The notes under the pieces: model-generated
The model's input: the letters and a program-made list of their open reading frames with translations, nothing else
Told to the model about the DNA's origin: nothing
Database searches by the model: none
NCBI GenBank assembly: GCA_964573205.1
Contig: CAZNIT010000020.1
Coordinates: 1-53,357 of the forward strand
Length of the DNA stretch: 53,357 bases
Direction: 5' to 3'
Origin: QNZT01 sp964573205
GTDB taxonomy: Bacteria; Campylobacterota; Campylobacteria; Campylobacterales; QNZT01
Made by a program: the position numbers and the translations under genes
Part shown: positions 7,327 to 17,062 of the stretch, piece after piece
Numbering within the stretch: position 1 is the stretch's first letter
How the letters are laid out: each line of letters begins with the position of its first letter

Positions 7327-10300
7327 TTAGCCTCTGATTAGTAAAAAATGATTTACGATCACCGATAAATCCGAAATGGCGGTGGAGTCGCTCTTTTTCA
7401 AAGAGTCCAACATCCGTTTATATTTTTTCATATCGAATCTCTGCTCGTTTAAGTAGTTTGTCAAAGTTTGTTCTATATCTTCGTTGCTTCTTTGAAATCC
7501 CAAAAGCTCCAAACTAAGATCTACCAAAAGCGATTCTAAAAGCATTTGAAGCTGCTCTTGCAGAAGAGCTTCGCTAGGTTGAGAAATTGCCGTATTTTCG
7601 ATATATTTGATCAAAAGAGGAATTTCGAATTTTTGTAAAATGTGAAAGAAGATCATCGCGGATCTTTCAAACGGAGCACCCGAGTGTTTGGCGATTTTGA
7701 TGACGGCCGTTGCAAATTTTATATAATTTATTTTTGAAAAGAAGTTATTTATAATTTCGTTGTTTTCCACCGGTGAGGTTTTCGGTATTTCTATCTTTTG
7801 CGCTACCGAGTTTATGGCACTTTTATAATCAAGTATGGTTTCAAAACAAAACTCATCCGGCTTTAGAGTTCTCAACATCCATTTTATGTTGTAGTTTATC
7901 TTATCTTCGATTTCATAAAGCAGAGAGTATTGTTTGGATACGGCGATAGCGTAATCACTTCTGTAAATCTCATATCTTACATCGTTGGCGTCGTATAGTT
8001 GGTTTGTTATGAGATAAGCTTTGATCTTTAATAAAAACTTCTCTTTCCCCAACTCTTCGAAATCGCTAATGAATGTGGCTCCGTATTGGTTTATGATTTT
8101 GTTTGAGATGATCATGGAGATAATCTCTTTTTTTAGAGGGTGAGAGAGAACGGTATCTTCGTAAAGTGCCGTGAACTCTTTTGGAAAATATTTGAAAAGA
8201 TATTTCTGGAAGAAATTTTCTCCTTCATATAATGAGCTTTCGTTTAGTATTTTTTTTAGAAAAATTTTCGAATATAAAAGAATCACACCTAGTGCCGGTC
8301 GAATTATAAAACCTTTTTTATCGACGATTTCGTTAAAATCTATATCTTTTGGGAGATTGAAAAAACGGCGATTGAATACATCGAGACTTTTTTCCAGTAG
8401 ATTGACCACTTTTATAAAATCGTTTTTGTTATCTTTTGATCGTCGCGAATCCAATGAAATACAAAGAGCTTGAAAATAGTTCGACCACAATACGCTGTTT
8501 GTTACAAAAGGAGTTACCGATTTTAAAGTTTGATGCTTTTTATCGGGGGTTAAAAGATTTTTTTCTATCAACGAGTTTAAAGCGATTTTAATATTTACTT
8601 CATGATCGCTTGTGTTCACACCGGCTGCGTTATCTATGCTATCAAGATGAATTTTCCCTCCAAGTAGAGCGTATTCGTATCTGGCTTTTTGCGTTAGTCC
8701 GAGATTTCCACCTTCGCAGATACAAAAAGCTTTGATTTCGTCGGCATCCACACGAACATACTCGTTCTCTTTATCTCCTACATCTATATTGCTCTCTTCG
8801 GATGATTTTATGTATGTCCCTATGCCGCCGTTGTAGATCATATCGACCGGTAGCTTCAAAAGGGCGTTGGCGATCTCTTCTCCGCTGACGATTCGTTTTT
8901 TTAATTTCAAAAAATTTTGTAAAAAAGAGTCTATCTCTATTTCCGGACTTTTTCTTTTGAAAACCCCGCCGCCTTTTGAAATTTTGTTTTTGTCGTAATC
9001 GGACCATTTGTGATTTTTACTATTGAATAATTTGACCCTCTCGTCAAAAGATATCTTCGGATCCGGACTTGGGTCTATGAAAATTTCATCATGACTTATG
9101 GCGCCAATTAATTTAAATTTATCGCTTTGGATTATTCCGTTTCCAAAAACATCTCCGCCCATAGAGCCTATACCTACTATACTTATGGGTTCTTCATAAA
9201 AATTCACCCCTTTTTCTATGAAAAATCTCTCGACCGATTTCAGCGCGCCTTTTGCGGTGATGCCGAGTTTTTTGTGATGAAAACCGTTGCTGCCGCCGCT
9301 TGCGAATGCATCACCTATCCAAAATCCTCTCTCTTTTGCGATATTGTTTGCGACATCGCTCATATTTGAAGTTCCACGATCAGCCGCCACGACAAAGTAT
9401 GTATCTTCATCGTCGTATGCGACAATATTTTCATCTCTTATCGTTTTTTCGCCTTTTTTGTCGTCAACTACATCCAAAAGAGCGTTTATAAATTTCGAGT
9501 AGTAAGATGTGAAATCTTCAAAAGAGAGTTCGCTTTTTGGGGTATCTATGATAAATCCTCCCTTTGCCCCGCTTGGGATTATGATGGCGTTTTTACCCTC
9601 TTGCGCCGCCATAAGAGATTTTATCTCCATTCGATAGTCGTCTTTCCTGCTGCTGTATCTAAGACCTCCCCTAGATACCTTTGCCATTCTAAGATGTGTA
9701 CCTCTAAAATATTCGTTATATACATATATCTCGATTTTCGGCTGGATACCTTTTAGGTATTGTTTGAGATTTTCGACATCTAGTTTTATGGATATGCTCT
9801 CTTGTTGTAGATAGTAGTTCGTTCTTACGCAGTTTTGAATGATTTTGAAAAACAGCTTCATAATTCTGTCGTCATCACTATCTTTGATATCTTTAAAAAG
9901 TATCTCTATTTGTTCAATTAGAGTTTTTAATCTTTTTTTTCTATCTTTTGCTTTTGGTGAAAATTTGGCTTCAAAGTAGTCGAGAAAATGTTTTGATAAG
10001 GAGTTCCAAGAGATAAGTGTATTTAAAATTTTAGGAATGTTAAATTCCGGAACGAGTTGGTTTTCATAGTGCGCGAGCGTTCGAAACAGAAGAATAGAAC
10101 GCATAGAAAAACTCTCTTTATAAGCCAAAGTAAAGAGTATGCAACTTTGCCTTTTTTCACTTAAAAGAGCATGTGTTAATATCTCTTTTATGTGCTGGGG
10201 AGCGGGGTGCTTTAATTTTAGGTAAAGCTTTGTAACAAAGAGTTTTTGATTATTCTCTTTAAGGATGAAAGATACTTCGTTTTCCACCAAAAAACCGAAA

Positions 10301-10488
10301 TCATGCATAATCGGAATAATATCGGAAAGTGTCAGTTTTTTTATGGAAAAGAGTTTGATGACGGGCTTTTTTTTATCTATCTCTATGGCGATCGAATCTT
10401 TTTCAAGGGCTTTTGAGATTTGCTCGTTTAGTTGCAGATCTTTGGCCTCTATGAGTTGATCGCATACTTGTTGAAGTTTAGTTGACAT
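7327..10488 (-). CDS. NAD-dependent glutamate dehydrogenase, large (about 115 kDa) type
   Basis: A 1053-aa enzyme of the large NAD-glutamate dehydrogenase family, which deaminates glutamate to 2-oxoglutarate and ammonia. The catalytic region is clear: 'RGGLRYSSRKDDYRMEIKSL' around residues 273-292 and 'IIPSGAKGGF' with the substrate lysine at about 309, followed by 'VAADRGTSNMSDVAN', the counterpart of the catalytic-Asp region. 'GIGSMGGDVFGNG' belongs to the NAD-binding fold. It is far longer than the common 50-kDa hexameric GDH and shorter than the roughly 1600-aa gammaproteobacterial form. The N-terminal 250 residues are presumably regulatory. It overlaps pyrC by 11 bp and is the last gene of a run starting with the cyclophilin. 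Confidence 0.92.
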   Translation of the reverse strand: MSTKLQQVCDQLIEAKDLQLNEQISKALEKDSIAIEIDKKKPVIKLFSIKKLTLSDIIPIMHDFGFLVENEVSFILKENNQKLFVTKLYLKLKHPAPQHIKEILTHALLSEKRQSCILFTLAYKESFSMRSILLFRTLAHYENQLVPEFNIPKILNTLISWNSLSKHFLDYFEAKFSPKAKDRKKRLKTLIEQIEILFKDIKDSDDDRIMKLFFKIIQNCVRTNYYLQQESISIKLDVENLKQYLKGIQPKIEIYVYNEYFRGTHLRMAKVSRGGLRYSSRKDDYRMEIKSLMAAQEGKNAIIIPSGAKGGFIIDTPKSELSFEDFTSYYSKFINALLDVVDDKKGEKTIRDENIVAYDDEDTYFVVAADRGTSNMSDVANNIAKERGFWIGDAFASGGSNGFHHKKLGITAKGALKSVERFFIEKGVNFYEEPISIVGIGSMGGDVFGNGIIQSDKFKLIGAISHDEIFIDPSPDPKISFDERVKLFNSKNHKWSDYDKNKISKGGGVFKRKSPEIEIDSFLQNFLKLKKRIVSGEEIANALLKLPVDMIYNGGIGTYIKSSEESNIDVGDKENEYVRVDADEIKAFCICEGGNLGLTQKARYEYALLGGKIHLDSIDNAAGVNTSDHEVNIKIALNSLIEKNLLTPDKKHQTLKSVTPFVTNSVLWSNYFQALCISLDSRRSKDNKNDFIKVVNLLEKSLDVFNRRFFNLPKDIDFNEIVDKKGFIIRPALGVILLYSKIFLKKILNESSLYEGENFFQKYLFKYFPKEFTALYEDTVLSHPLKKEIISMIISNKIINQYGATFISDFEELGKEKFLLKIKAYLITNQLYDANDVRYEIYRSDYAIAVSKQYSLLYEIEDKINYNIKWMLRTLKPDEFCFETILDYKSAINSVAQKIEIPKTSPVENNEIINNFFSKINYIKFATAVIKIAKHSGAPFERSAMIFFHILQKFEIPLLIKYIENTAISQPSEALLQEQLQMLLESLLVDLSLELLGFQRSNEDIEQTLTNYLNEQRFDMKKYKRMLDSLKKSDSTAISDLSVIVNHFLLIRG

Positions 10489-11485
10489 CTTCCACGCTCC
10501 ATTTTATCTCTTTATCGGCATACATCGGCACGACTTCACCGTATAAAGCCGGAACCTTGAAACTTTTTTTCCTTAAAACCACTCTTTTTTGAGGAGGATT
10601 GTAGCCGTAAACGATTCCGGCGTTGTCGCTTATGAATGATTGAAGATTTTGAAGCTTGTTATGTTTTTCAAAAAGCTCCGCCAAAACCTGAAGTGCGATC
10701 GGTGCGGTAAAGACTCCCGCGGCACACCCGCATGACTCTTTGGCGCTTTTTGGATGAGGTGCCGAATCGCTTCCGAACATTACTTTTGGGTGGGCGCTTA
10801 AAGCGATATCCAAGAGCGCATTTTTATCCTCTTCTCTTTTTGCTATCGGCTTGCAAAAGAGATGAGGTTTTAAAAGTCCGCCGGCTACATCGTCCAGTGT
10901 TATGAGGAGATGATGAAGAGTTACGGTTGCGTAGAGGTTATCGTATTTGTCCAAAATATCCACGCTATCTTTTGTCGTAATATGCTCCATAATGATTTTA
11001 AGATCGGGAAACTTTTGTGCGAGCTCTTCATAAACGCTTACAAACTCCTTCTCTCTGTCCATAACAAAACCGTTACTTTCGCCATGAACTAAAAGAGGAA
11101 TCTCAAGATCGCTCATAGCCGTCAAAGTTTTGCTCAAAGAGGAGGCATCAACTGTTGTAACTCCTCCTTGCGAATTTGTCGTAATCCCCGCGGGATATAA
11201 TTTTATACCGCTTATGTGGGGTTTTGCTTTTTCCAAAAACGCAAAATCGTAATCGTTTTTGAAAAATAGCGTCATAAGAGGTTCGAAGATTTCATCTTTT
11301 GCTTCGTTTAAGATACGCTCTTTGTACGATAAAAGAGCATCGATCGTAGTGACGGGAGGGGTGAGATTGGGCATAATGATCGCCGCGGCGAATGTGCCGG
11401 CGGAGAGAGGTACTGTCGTTTTCAACATATCGCCGTCTCTTAGATGAAGATGCATATCAAGAGGGGAGTTTAGTATAAGCTTCAA
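10478..11485 (-). CDS. pyrC: Dihydroorotase
   Basis: A 335-aa enzyme catalysing reversible cyclisation of carbamoyl-aspartate to dihydroorotate in pyrimidine synthesis. The N-terminal DMHLHLRDGDM supplies the HxH metal ligands. 'GIKLYPAG' contains the lysine normally carboxylated to bridge two zinc ions. 'VHGES' and 'MEHITT' give further histidines, and 'MFGSDSAPHP' holds the catalytic aspartate. Length and motifs fit the type II (E. coli-like) PyrC. It follows the phosphohexomutase gene by 34 bp and overlaps the glutamate dehydrogenase start by 11 bp. Confidence 0.95.
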   Translation of the reverse strand: MKLILNSPLDMHLHLRDGDMLKTTVPLSAGTFAAAIIMPNLTPPVTTIDALLSYKERILNEAKDEIFEPLMTLFFKNDYDFAFLEKAKPHISGIKLYPAGITTNSQGGVTTVDASSLSKTLTAMSDLEIPLLVHGESNGFVMDREKEFVSVYEELAQKFPDLKIIMEHITTKDSVDILDKYDNLYATVTLHHLLITLDDVAGGLLKPHLFCKPIAKREEDKNALLDIALSAHPKVMFGSDSAPHPKSAKESCGCAAGVFTAPIALQVLAELFEKHNKLQNLQSFISDNAGIVYGYNPPQKRVVLRKKSFKVPALYGEVVPMYADKEIKWSVEDVN

Positions 11486-11519
11486 AAGTCGCTCCTTTTT
11501 TAGCTTATTATACTATGAT

Positions 11520-12893
11520 TTAACTATCCCTTAGCGCCTCTTTGGCGTTTTTTATGAGCGAGTTGATCTTTTTTTCATAAAGTTTCGCTAGATTTTCGTC
11601 GCTAGACTCGAATCTCGTAACGATTACCGGAGTCGTATTTGAAGCCCGAACCAGTCCCCATCCCTGATCGAAAACGATCCTAACGCCGTCAATGGTGATA
11701 ATATCCTTGATCTTTGGAAAATCGGCGGGCGGATTTTTCAGAAGTTCTTTTACCTTCTCTATAAGCGGAAACTTCTCCTCTTCGGTAGTTTTTACTTTTA
11801 TCTCTTCCGTAGAAAATGTTTTTGGAAGAGTATCCAACTCTTTGTCAAGATCGATACCGTCCTTGATCAGCTCAAGCACCCTGAAAGTCGAGTAAATAGC
11901 GTCGTCAAATCCGAAATATCTGTCGTTAAAAAATATATGCCCGCTTACTTCGGCCGCTAGGTCGGCGTTTGTCTCTTTGATTCTTACTTTTAGATTGGAG
12001 TGTCCCGTTTTGTACATAATCGCTTTTCCGATTTTGTTTATTTCGTCATACATCACTTGAGAACATTTTACTTCTCCTATAACGGTCGGGTTTTTCATTT
12101 TTTTGGCAAAGAGTATGGCGAGTTCGTCACCTTTTATGTTGTGTTTCTTTGTTAAAACGGCGATTCGATCCGCATCACCGTCATATGCAAATCCAAGGTC
12201 GAAATCTCCTTTGAGAACTTCTTTTATATCTTTTAAGTTCTCCTCGACCGACGGATCAGGATGGTGGTTTGGAAATGTACCGTCGGGATCGCAGTACAAT
12301 CCTTTATAGTTCAGGTTCAAAGCGTCGCAGATCTCGTTTAAAACGACTCCCGCCACTCCGTTACCGCAATCAAGAACAATCTTTTTATTTAAGTTTCTCA
12401 AGTGCGAAAACTCTTTTATCATAAATTCTATATAGCTCTTTTTAGCCTCTATAAAAGTATAATCGGTATTATCTTCTATAGTAATGTTTGAAGAGAGTAT
12501 CTCATCTCCCATATCGTAAATGTCTTGTCCGAAAAAAGGTTTTTTGTCGATCGTGATTTTAAACCCGTTGTACTCGGGCGGATTGTGAGAGCCTGTGATC
12601 ATGACCGAAGCGCTTGGGGTTATGCCGTCGAAATCTCTGTAGTTGGCGAAATAATTTACGGGAGTGGCGACCAGTCCCATTCCCAAAACCTTGACATCCG
12701 CTTTGTTGAATCCGCTTGTAAGCCATTTAAAAAGAGTCGGGGAGTGTACTCTGGCATCGTATCCTATGGCGACATGATCGCCATATTTTTTTACCCTTTT
12801 CCCAAGAAAGTATCCTATGAGTTTTACGCTTTTTTCATTTAACTCTTTTTCAAAGATTCCTCTTATGTCGTATTCACGGAATATGGTTTGCAA
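11520..12893 (-). CDS. manB: Phosphomannomutase/phosphoglucomutase
   Basis: A 457-aa alpha-D-phosphohexomutase with all four domains. The active phosphoserine lies in 'VMITGSHNPPEYNGFKI' (Ser about 102). The Mg-binding loop is 'YDGDADRIAV'. 'EVSGHIFF' is the sugar-recognition loop, and 'GWGLVRASNTTPVIVTRFE' is the phosphate-binding loop. It interconverts the 1- and 6-phosphates of mannose or glucose for surface polysaccharide precursors. AlgC-type enzymes use both sugars and the sequence does not separate them. It lies 13 bp after the cyclophilin gene. Confidence 0.93.
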   Translation of the reverse strand: MQTIFREYDIRGIFEKELNEKSVKLIGYFLGKRVKKYGDHVAIGYDARVHSPTLFKWLTSGFNKADVKVLGMGLVATPVNYFANYRDFDGITPSASVMITGSHNPPEYNGFKITIDKKPFFGQDIYDMGDEILSSNITIEDNTDYTFIEAKKSYIEFMIKEFSHLRNLNKKIVLDCGNGVAGVVLNEICDALNLNYKGLYCDPDGTFPNHHPDPSVEENLKDIKEVLKGDFDLGFAYDGDADRIAVLTKKHNIKGDELAILFAKKMKNPTVIGEVKCSQVMYDEINKIGKAIMYKTGHSNLKVRIKETNADLAAEVSGHIFFNDRYFGFDDAIYSTFRVLELIKDGIDLDKELDTLPKTFSTEEIKVKTTEEEKFPLIEKVKELLKNPPADFPKIKDIITIDGVRIVFDQGWGLVRASNTTPVIVTRFESSDENLAKLYEKKINSLIKNAKEALRDS

Positions 12894-12906
12894 AATTTAT
12901 CCTTTG

Positions 12907-13431
12907 CTATTTTATGGTAACGGATTCTATGATCTGATCTTTGACGGGTTTGTCGTAAGCTCCGGTTTTTGTATTTTCTATCTTTTTGACCACATCAAAA
13001 CCTTTTATCACTTTCCCGAAAATCGTATAACCGCCGTTTAACCAAGGGGTAGGAACGGTAGTTATGAAAAATTGGCTGCCGTTTGTGTTCGGACCTCTGT
13101 TCGCCATAGCTAAAATGCCCGGTTTATCGAAAATGACATTGGGTTTGTATTCGTTTTCAAACTCTTTTCCCCATATCGATTTTCCTCCTCTTCCCGTACC
13201 CGTTGGATCACCGCCTTGGATCATGAAGTTTTTGATAACTCTATGGAAAATAACACCGTTGTAATATCCTTTTTTCGAGAGTTTTACAAAGTTTTCAACC
13301 GCTTTTGGAGCGATGTCGGGATAGAGTTCTACGGTAATGGTTCCCTGATTTGTTTTTATATCGGCTACAGGGTTTTTAGCAAAAAGCGAAGTTGTAAGCG
13401 CAAAAGCGAGCAAAAGTATGATTTTTTTCAT
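12907..13431 (-). CDS. Secreted cyclophilin-type peptidyl-prolyl isomerase
   Basis: A 174-aa protein with a cleavable signal peptide (about residues 1-18, ending LFA) followed by a single cyclophilin domain. Family motifs are 'YNGVIFHRVIKNFMIQGGDP', with the catalytic Arg, and 'GPNTNGSQFFIT'. It should speed proline isomerisation during folding in the periplasm. It is the first gene of a likely operon with manB, pyrC and the glutamate dehydrogenase gene, though its function does not obviously link to theirs. Confidence 0.93.
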   Translation of the reverse strand: MKKIILLLAFALTTSLFAKNPVADIKTNQGTITVELYPDIAPKAVENFVKLSKKGYYNGVIFHRVIKNFMIQGGDPTGTGRGGKSIWGKEFENEYKPNVIFDKPGILAMANRGPNTNGSQFFITTVPTPWLNGGYTIFGKVIKGFDVVKKIENTKTGAYDKPVKDQIIESVTIK

Positions 13432-13536
13432 TTCGTTCCTTTGTTATTAAAATTTGAGAGATAAGTTTATCATAAAGGAGGTTATTCTTTTATCTCCTTT
13501 ATGATTTTCGATTTAAATAAGATTGTCGGTTTGATT

Positions 13537-14190
13537 TTATTTTATGAGGTCTTGTCTTTTGAATTTATATACTTTGTTTTTGATCTTTTCAAGGATTCCC
13601 GCGCCGATTAGTTGTTTGAACATATTTACGACGGTTGGTTTACTGACATCAAGTGCTTCCATGATGTCTTGGTATGAACCGTGAAAAACATTCTCTTCGT
13701 CAAGGTTGTCGATGATGAACTTTAAGATCTCTATCTTTTTTCCTCCGACAAGCGCCGCGAGCGATTCTACGACATGCGCGCACCCTTCGATCTCTTTTTT
13801 CTGGATGATCGGAAGCATTACGGTGTAGATAGAGTTGATGAGGTCTTTTATATTGATCGGTTTGATGATGTAGCCGTCAACTTTAAGATTTATAGCATCT
13901 ATGAGATACTCCGTATCGGTGTGTGCCGTCGTGATGATACAAGGTATATCTTTTTGGTGCTCTTTTTTCAGTTTTTTTATCATTTCGATACCGTTCATTA
14001 CCGGCATATTTATATCCACTACGATAATGTCGATATTTTTATTCAACGCTATCTCGAGCCCCTCTTCACCGTTGGTTGCGGTATGTACGGTTTTTACGAA
14101 ATCATCGAGAATTAACTTCGTTTGGTTCATTACATCGATATCATCCTCGACATAGAGTAACTCCAGGTTTTTCAGGCTGTTCAAATCCAC
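13537..14190 (-). CDS. Response regulator with winged-helix output
   Basis: A 217-aa regulator. The receiver domain (about 8-125) has the acidic patch E15/D16/D17, phosphoacceptor D59 in 'IIVVDINMPVMNG', T88 and K110 in 'YIIKPINIKDL'. The C-terminal part (about 135-215) contains a helix-turn-helix, 'GSYQDIMEALDVSKPTVVNM', then a basic wing. This output is not the usual OmpR or NarL type. It lies downstream of a histidine kinase on the same strand but is separated by 324 bp with its own promoter. Pairing with that kinase is likely by position only. Confidence 0.9.
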   Translation of the reverse strand: MDLNSLKNLELLYVEDDIDVMNQTKLILDDFVKTVHTATNGEEGLEIALNKNIDIIVVDINMPVMNGIEMIKKLKKEHQKDIPCIITTAHTDTEYLIDAINLKVDGYIIKPINIKDLINSIYTVMLPIIQKKEIEGCAHVVESLAALVGGKKIEILKFIIDNLDEENVFHGSYQDIMEALDVSKPTVVNMFKQLIGAGILEKIKNKVYKFKRQDLIK

Positions 14191-14514
14191 AATCCACTCC
14201 TCTTTTTAAATATATTAATTTAATTTTTGATAACTATAGCAAATCTTTTATTATTTTTTAATAAAATTAACAAAAAAGAGAGATTTTTTATAAAATTGTA
14301 TAAAATATTTAACAATCGTTCTATTTATGTATGATAGTTTAATACAATTTTTTTGTCAAAAAAATATGCATATAAAAATATAATTTAAGAATAAAGTTAT
14401 AAAGAGTGAAAAAGGCATAAAAAACTTTATTTAGATAAAATTTAAAAGATAATTAATAGTTACTATTGAAATAAAATTATGAACTTTCATGCTTGTCGCG
14501 CGTTACCGTTAGTA
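14191..14514. other. 324-bp A/T-rich intergenic region between kinase and regulator genes
   Basis: No coding frame of note is present. The region contains the regulator's promoter (14331-14359) and a 5' leader of roughly 135 nt. The last 40 bases before the kinase stop are more GC-rich (CTTGTCGCGCGTTACCGTTA) but form no convincing terminator. Confidence 0.6.
14331..14359 (-). promoter_or_regulatory. Sigma-70 promoter for the response regulator gene
   Basis: On the minus strand TTGACA (14354-14359) is followed by a 17-base spacer and TATCAT (14331-14336), a near-consensus housekeeping promoter. Transcription would begin near 14325, giving a long leader before the start codon at 14190. Confidence 0.65.
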
Positions 14515-16011
14515 CTATTTGATAGGTATGGCGATAATAAATTGAACGCAGTTGAATGTCTTTTGCGTTCCAAGCTTACTTGTGATATTTTTTACCGTTA
14601 CAAGACCGTTCATCTGTTTTTCTATGATTTGTTTTGACATATAAAGCCCTATACCCGTACCTGTGGATTTGTGTTTCGTGGTAAAATAAGGCTCGAATAT
14701 TCTATCTATGATATGTTCGTCTATTCCTCCGCCGTTATCTACGAATGAGATCATGACGAACGGTTCGGGTTTTAGTTTTTTTTCTACTTTGATTATGATT
14801 TTTCTCTCTTTTTTGATCTCTCTATGTTTGAAGTTGTCTCTGGCATTATTTAGAAGGTTTAAGATAACTTGAGAAAACTCATTTGAATAGCCGTAAACTC
14901 TTACCTCCTCTTTTGCTATAAGTTTTATATCTATGTGTTCGTCTTTGCAGAAAAACTCTACAAGTTCAAGAGTCTCCTTGAGTGTCGATACCACGCCGAA
15001 ATACTCTCTATCTTTGTGAGGACTGAAAAAGTTTTTAAAATCTTCGATCGTATTTGACATTTGGTTTGCTAGTCTGAGTCCTTCGTTTACCTGTTTGTCT
15101 ATAAACTCTTGCGAAAGATTTCCGCTCATACTTTTAACTCCGAAGCTTTGAATAAGAAGCGTCAACGCATTTAGAGGTTGTCTCCATTGATGAGCGATAT
15201 TTCCGATCATTTCACCCATTGCCGCAAGTCTGGCATGTTGATACATGATTTGATCTTTTTCTCTATTTTTTATCACCTCTTTGTTGACTTTATATTCCAA
15301 CTGCAAAGCAAGTTCTTGATAATCTTTTGTCTTTTTCGCTACGATATCGGAGAGCCCGAAGATCAGTTTTTTGACATTTGTATAGATGGAATACGCAAGC
15401 ATAGCAAATGAGATAAGGATGATCAATACAAATAGTAAAGTTGTAAAGAGTGTAGCGAAATAGTGTTCATGAATGCGAACTTTTGAATTTTTTATATCTT
15501 TTAAATGAGAGTTCATCAGTTGCGCGCTTTTTTTATTATACTCATAAAGCAGTCGCTCGAATTTGGGTAAAATCTTTTCATCCATCTCTTTTACATTCGA
15601 TTTTTCAAGTGCGAGATTCGCCTCTTTGAATGTTTTGTTTAAAGAGACGATAATCGGCGAGAGAATTTTAGCTTTGTTATCGTTTCTTTTTAGTTTGCCG
15701 TAAGATTGATTTATATGAAGGGCGCTCTCTTGCAGATTCAATATACTATGACTTATATCGTTTTTGTTCTCTTTGAAATATTTTAAATGCTTTTGTAGAG
15801 AGTTGTTGCATTTGTCGTTTAGAGTGTAAAGGTATTCTATATTTCGTATATTTTGCTCATATAGGTAGTCAACCTCTTTTTTTATGTTGTAAAGCCCAAG
15901 ATATACAAGCGCTCCAAGAAAGAGTAAGCCCATAGTGGCAATGAGTAACAATAGAAAAGATTTTTTTGTGACGGATATATTGTCCAAAAAACTTTTTTTA
16001 ATTTTTGCCAT
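14515..16011 (-). CDS. Membrane sensor histidine kinase
   Basis: A 498-aa kinase. Transmembrane segments at about 17-40 and 187-211 flank a periplasmic helical sensor region of about 145 residues. A cytoplasmic coiled coil (about 215-258) leads into the HisKA domain, with H274 in 'MIGNIAHQWRQPLNAL'. The ATPase domain has an N box 'QVILNLLNNARDN', G1 'FVDNGGGI' and G2 'GTGIGLYMSKQII'. The HQWRQPL motif is common in Campylobacterota kinases. No PAS or HAMP domain is evident, although the linker may take the HAMP role. Signal unknown. Probable partner is the response regulator encoded downstream. Confidence 0.93.
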   Translation of the reverse strand: MAKIKKSFLDNISVTKKSFLLLLIATMGLLFLGALVYLGLYNIKKEVDYLYEQNIRNIEYLYTLNDKCNNSLQKHLKYFKENKNDISHSILNLQESALHINQSYGKLKRNDNKAKILSPIIVSLNKTFKEANLALEKSNVKEMDEKILPKFERLLYEYNKKSAQLMNSHLKDIKNSKVRIHEHYFATLFTTLLFVLIILISFAMLAYSIYTNVKKLIFGLSDIVAKKTKDYQELALQLEYKVNKEVIKNREKDQIMYQHARLAAMGEMIGNIAHQWRQPLNALTLLIQSFGVKSMSGNLSQEFIDKQVNEGLRLANQMSNTIEDFKNFFSPHKDREYFGVVSTLKETLELVEFFCKDEHIDIKLIAKEEVRVYGYSNEFSQVILNLLNNARDNFKHREIKKERKIIIKVEKKLKPEPFVMISFVDNGGGIDEHIIDRIFEPYFTTKHKSTGTGIGLYMSKQIIEKQMNGLVTVKNITSKLGTQKTFNCVQFIIAIPIK

Positions 16012-16235
16012 ATGTTTTTCTCTTCCTTGAGTTCTGTTTGATCCTTATAATGTTTAAATATCGGAAAATAGATTTTTTCTTTTAATGTAAAATCGCTTCA
16101 TAATTGTGGAGAAATCGTGAAGTTTTTGAAAGTGATTCAATATAACCAAAAAAGGGAGAAATCAATACAAATAATCGAATTAAAATAATAATAAAAATTT
16201 GTGAAATTTATGATAAAAAGTTATTTCTCTCTTAA

Positions 16236-16937
16236 TTATGTATAAGATACATCTATAAAATCGTCGTCGATTTCATTTTTTTTACGGATCTCCTCATCTA
16301 TATCAACATAGTAGTCGTCGTATTCAAGAAGAGGAGCTTCATCTAGCGAGTTGAAAATATCAGCATATCTTCGCAGTTGTGGTTTTGTGTTTATAAAATC
16401 CGTGTAACTTCCGATGGAGCCCTCTAAAATTCCTCCGTTATTTTCTATATTGTCGGTATAAATTTGAGCTTTTACATGACCGTCTTTCGTGATTTTAAGA
16501 CTTTTGCACGCTACTATTCCCTCAATAGTGCCGCCGACGATTACGTTTTTTGCTTGAATATCGGCTTCGATTTTCGTACCGTAGTCTATGAATAAACCGC
16601 TACATATGACACTTCCGTTAAAATCGCCCTTGACAAGCATTTTATTCGCTTTTATGTTTCCTTTGGTTGAAGATGTTTCCAAGAATTCAAGAGCATTGCA
16701 TATGATGTTTCCGTAACACTTTCCGCTACTTATGACTTGGTTTGCTTTTATGTTGCCGGTAACTTTTGCGTTTTTGCCGATAAAGACGACATTATTTACT
16801 TTGATATCTCCCTGAATGTCGCCCTCAATATGAATAGAGTCGTTTCCTATGATATTTCCGATGATCGTCGATCCATGAGTAATAATACTTGAAGAACTGA
16901 CAGAGAGTCGATCATCCGTTTTTTTAAATAGTGCCAT
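16236..16937 (-). CDS. Bactofilin-family cytoskeletal protein
   Basis: A 233-aa protein whose residues about 18-170 form the right-handed beta-helix repeat of bactofilins: short Gly/Ile/Val-rich turns such as 'ITHGSTIIGNIIGNDSIHIE', 'IQGDIKVNNVVFIGKNAKV' and 'GSVICSGLFI'. The acidic C-terminal tail (about 170-233) is probably disordered. Bactofilins polymerise without nucleotide and organise cell-wall or polar structures; in Helicobacter CcmA supports helical shape. No M23 peptidase partner is adjacent, although a LysM protein is encoded divergently nearby. Confidence 0.9.
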   Translation of the reverse strand: MALFKKTDDRLSVSSSSIITHGSTIIGNIIGNDSIHIEGDIQGDIKVNNVVFIGKNAKVTGNIKANQVISSGKCYGNIICNALEFLETSSTKGNIKANKMLVKGDFNGSVICSGLFIDYGTKIEADIQAKNVIVGGTIEGIVACKSLKITKDGHVKAQIYTDNIENNGGILEGSIGSYTDFINTKPQLRRYADIFNSLDEAPLLEYDDYYVDIDEEIRKKNEIDDDFIDVSYT

Positions 16938-17062
16938 TGTCTTTTAACCTTGAAAACTTTAATATTACTGCAAAATCGGCAAAAATATGATTTTTTAAAA
17001 TAAAAAATAGTTGCGTTTGGACGATATACTCTCATAATGAAATATCGGGAAGTGTCTTTATA

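Noticed and set aside
13774..14115. 113-aa plus-strand open frame opposite the response regulator
   Set aside because: Antisense shadow of the receiver domain; composition is Tyr/Phe/Asp-rich, as expected from reading the reverse strand.
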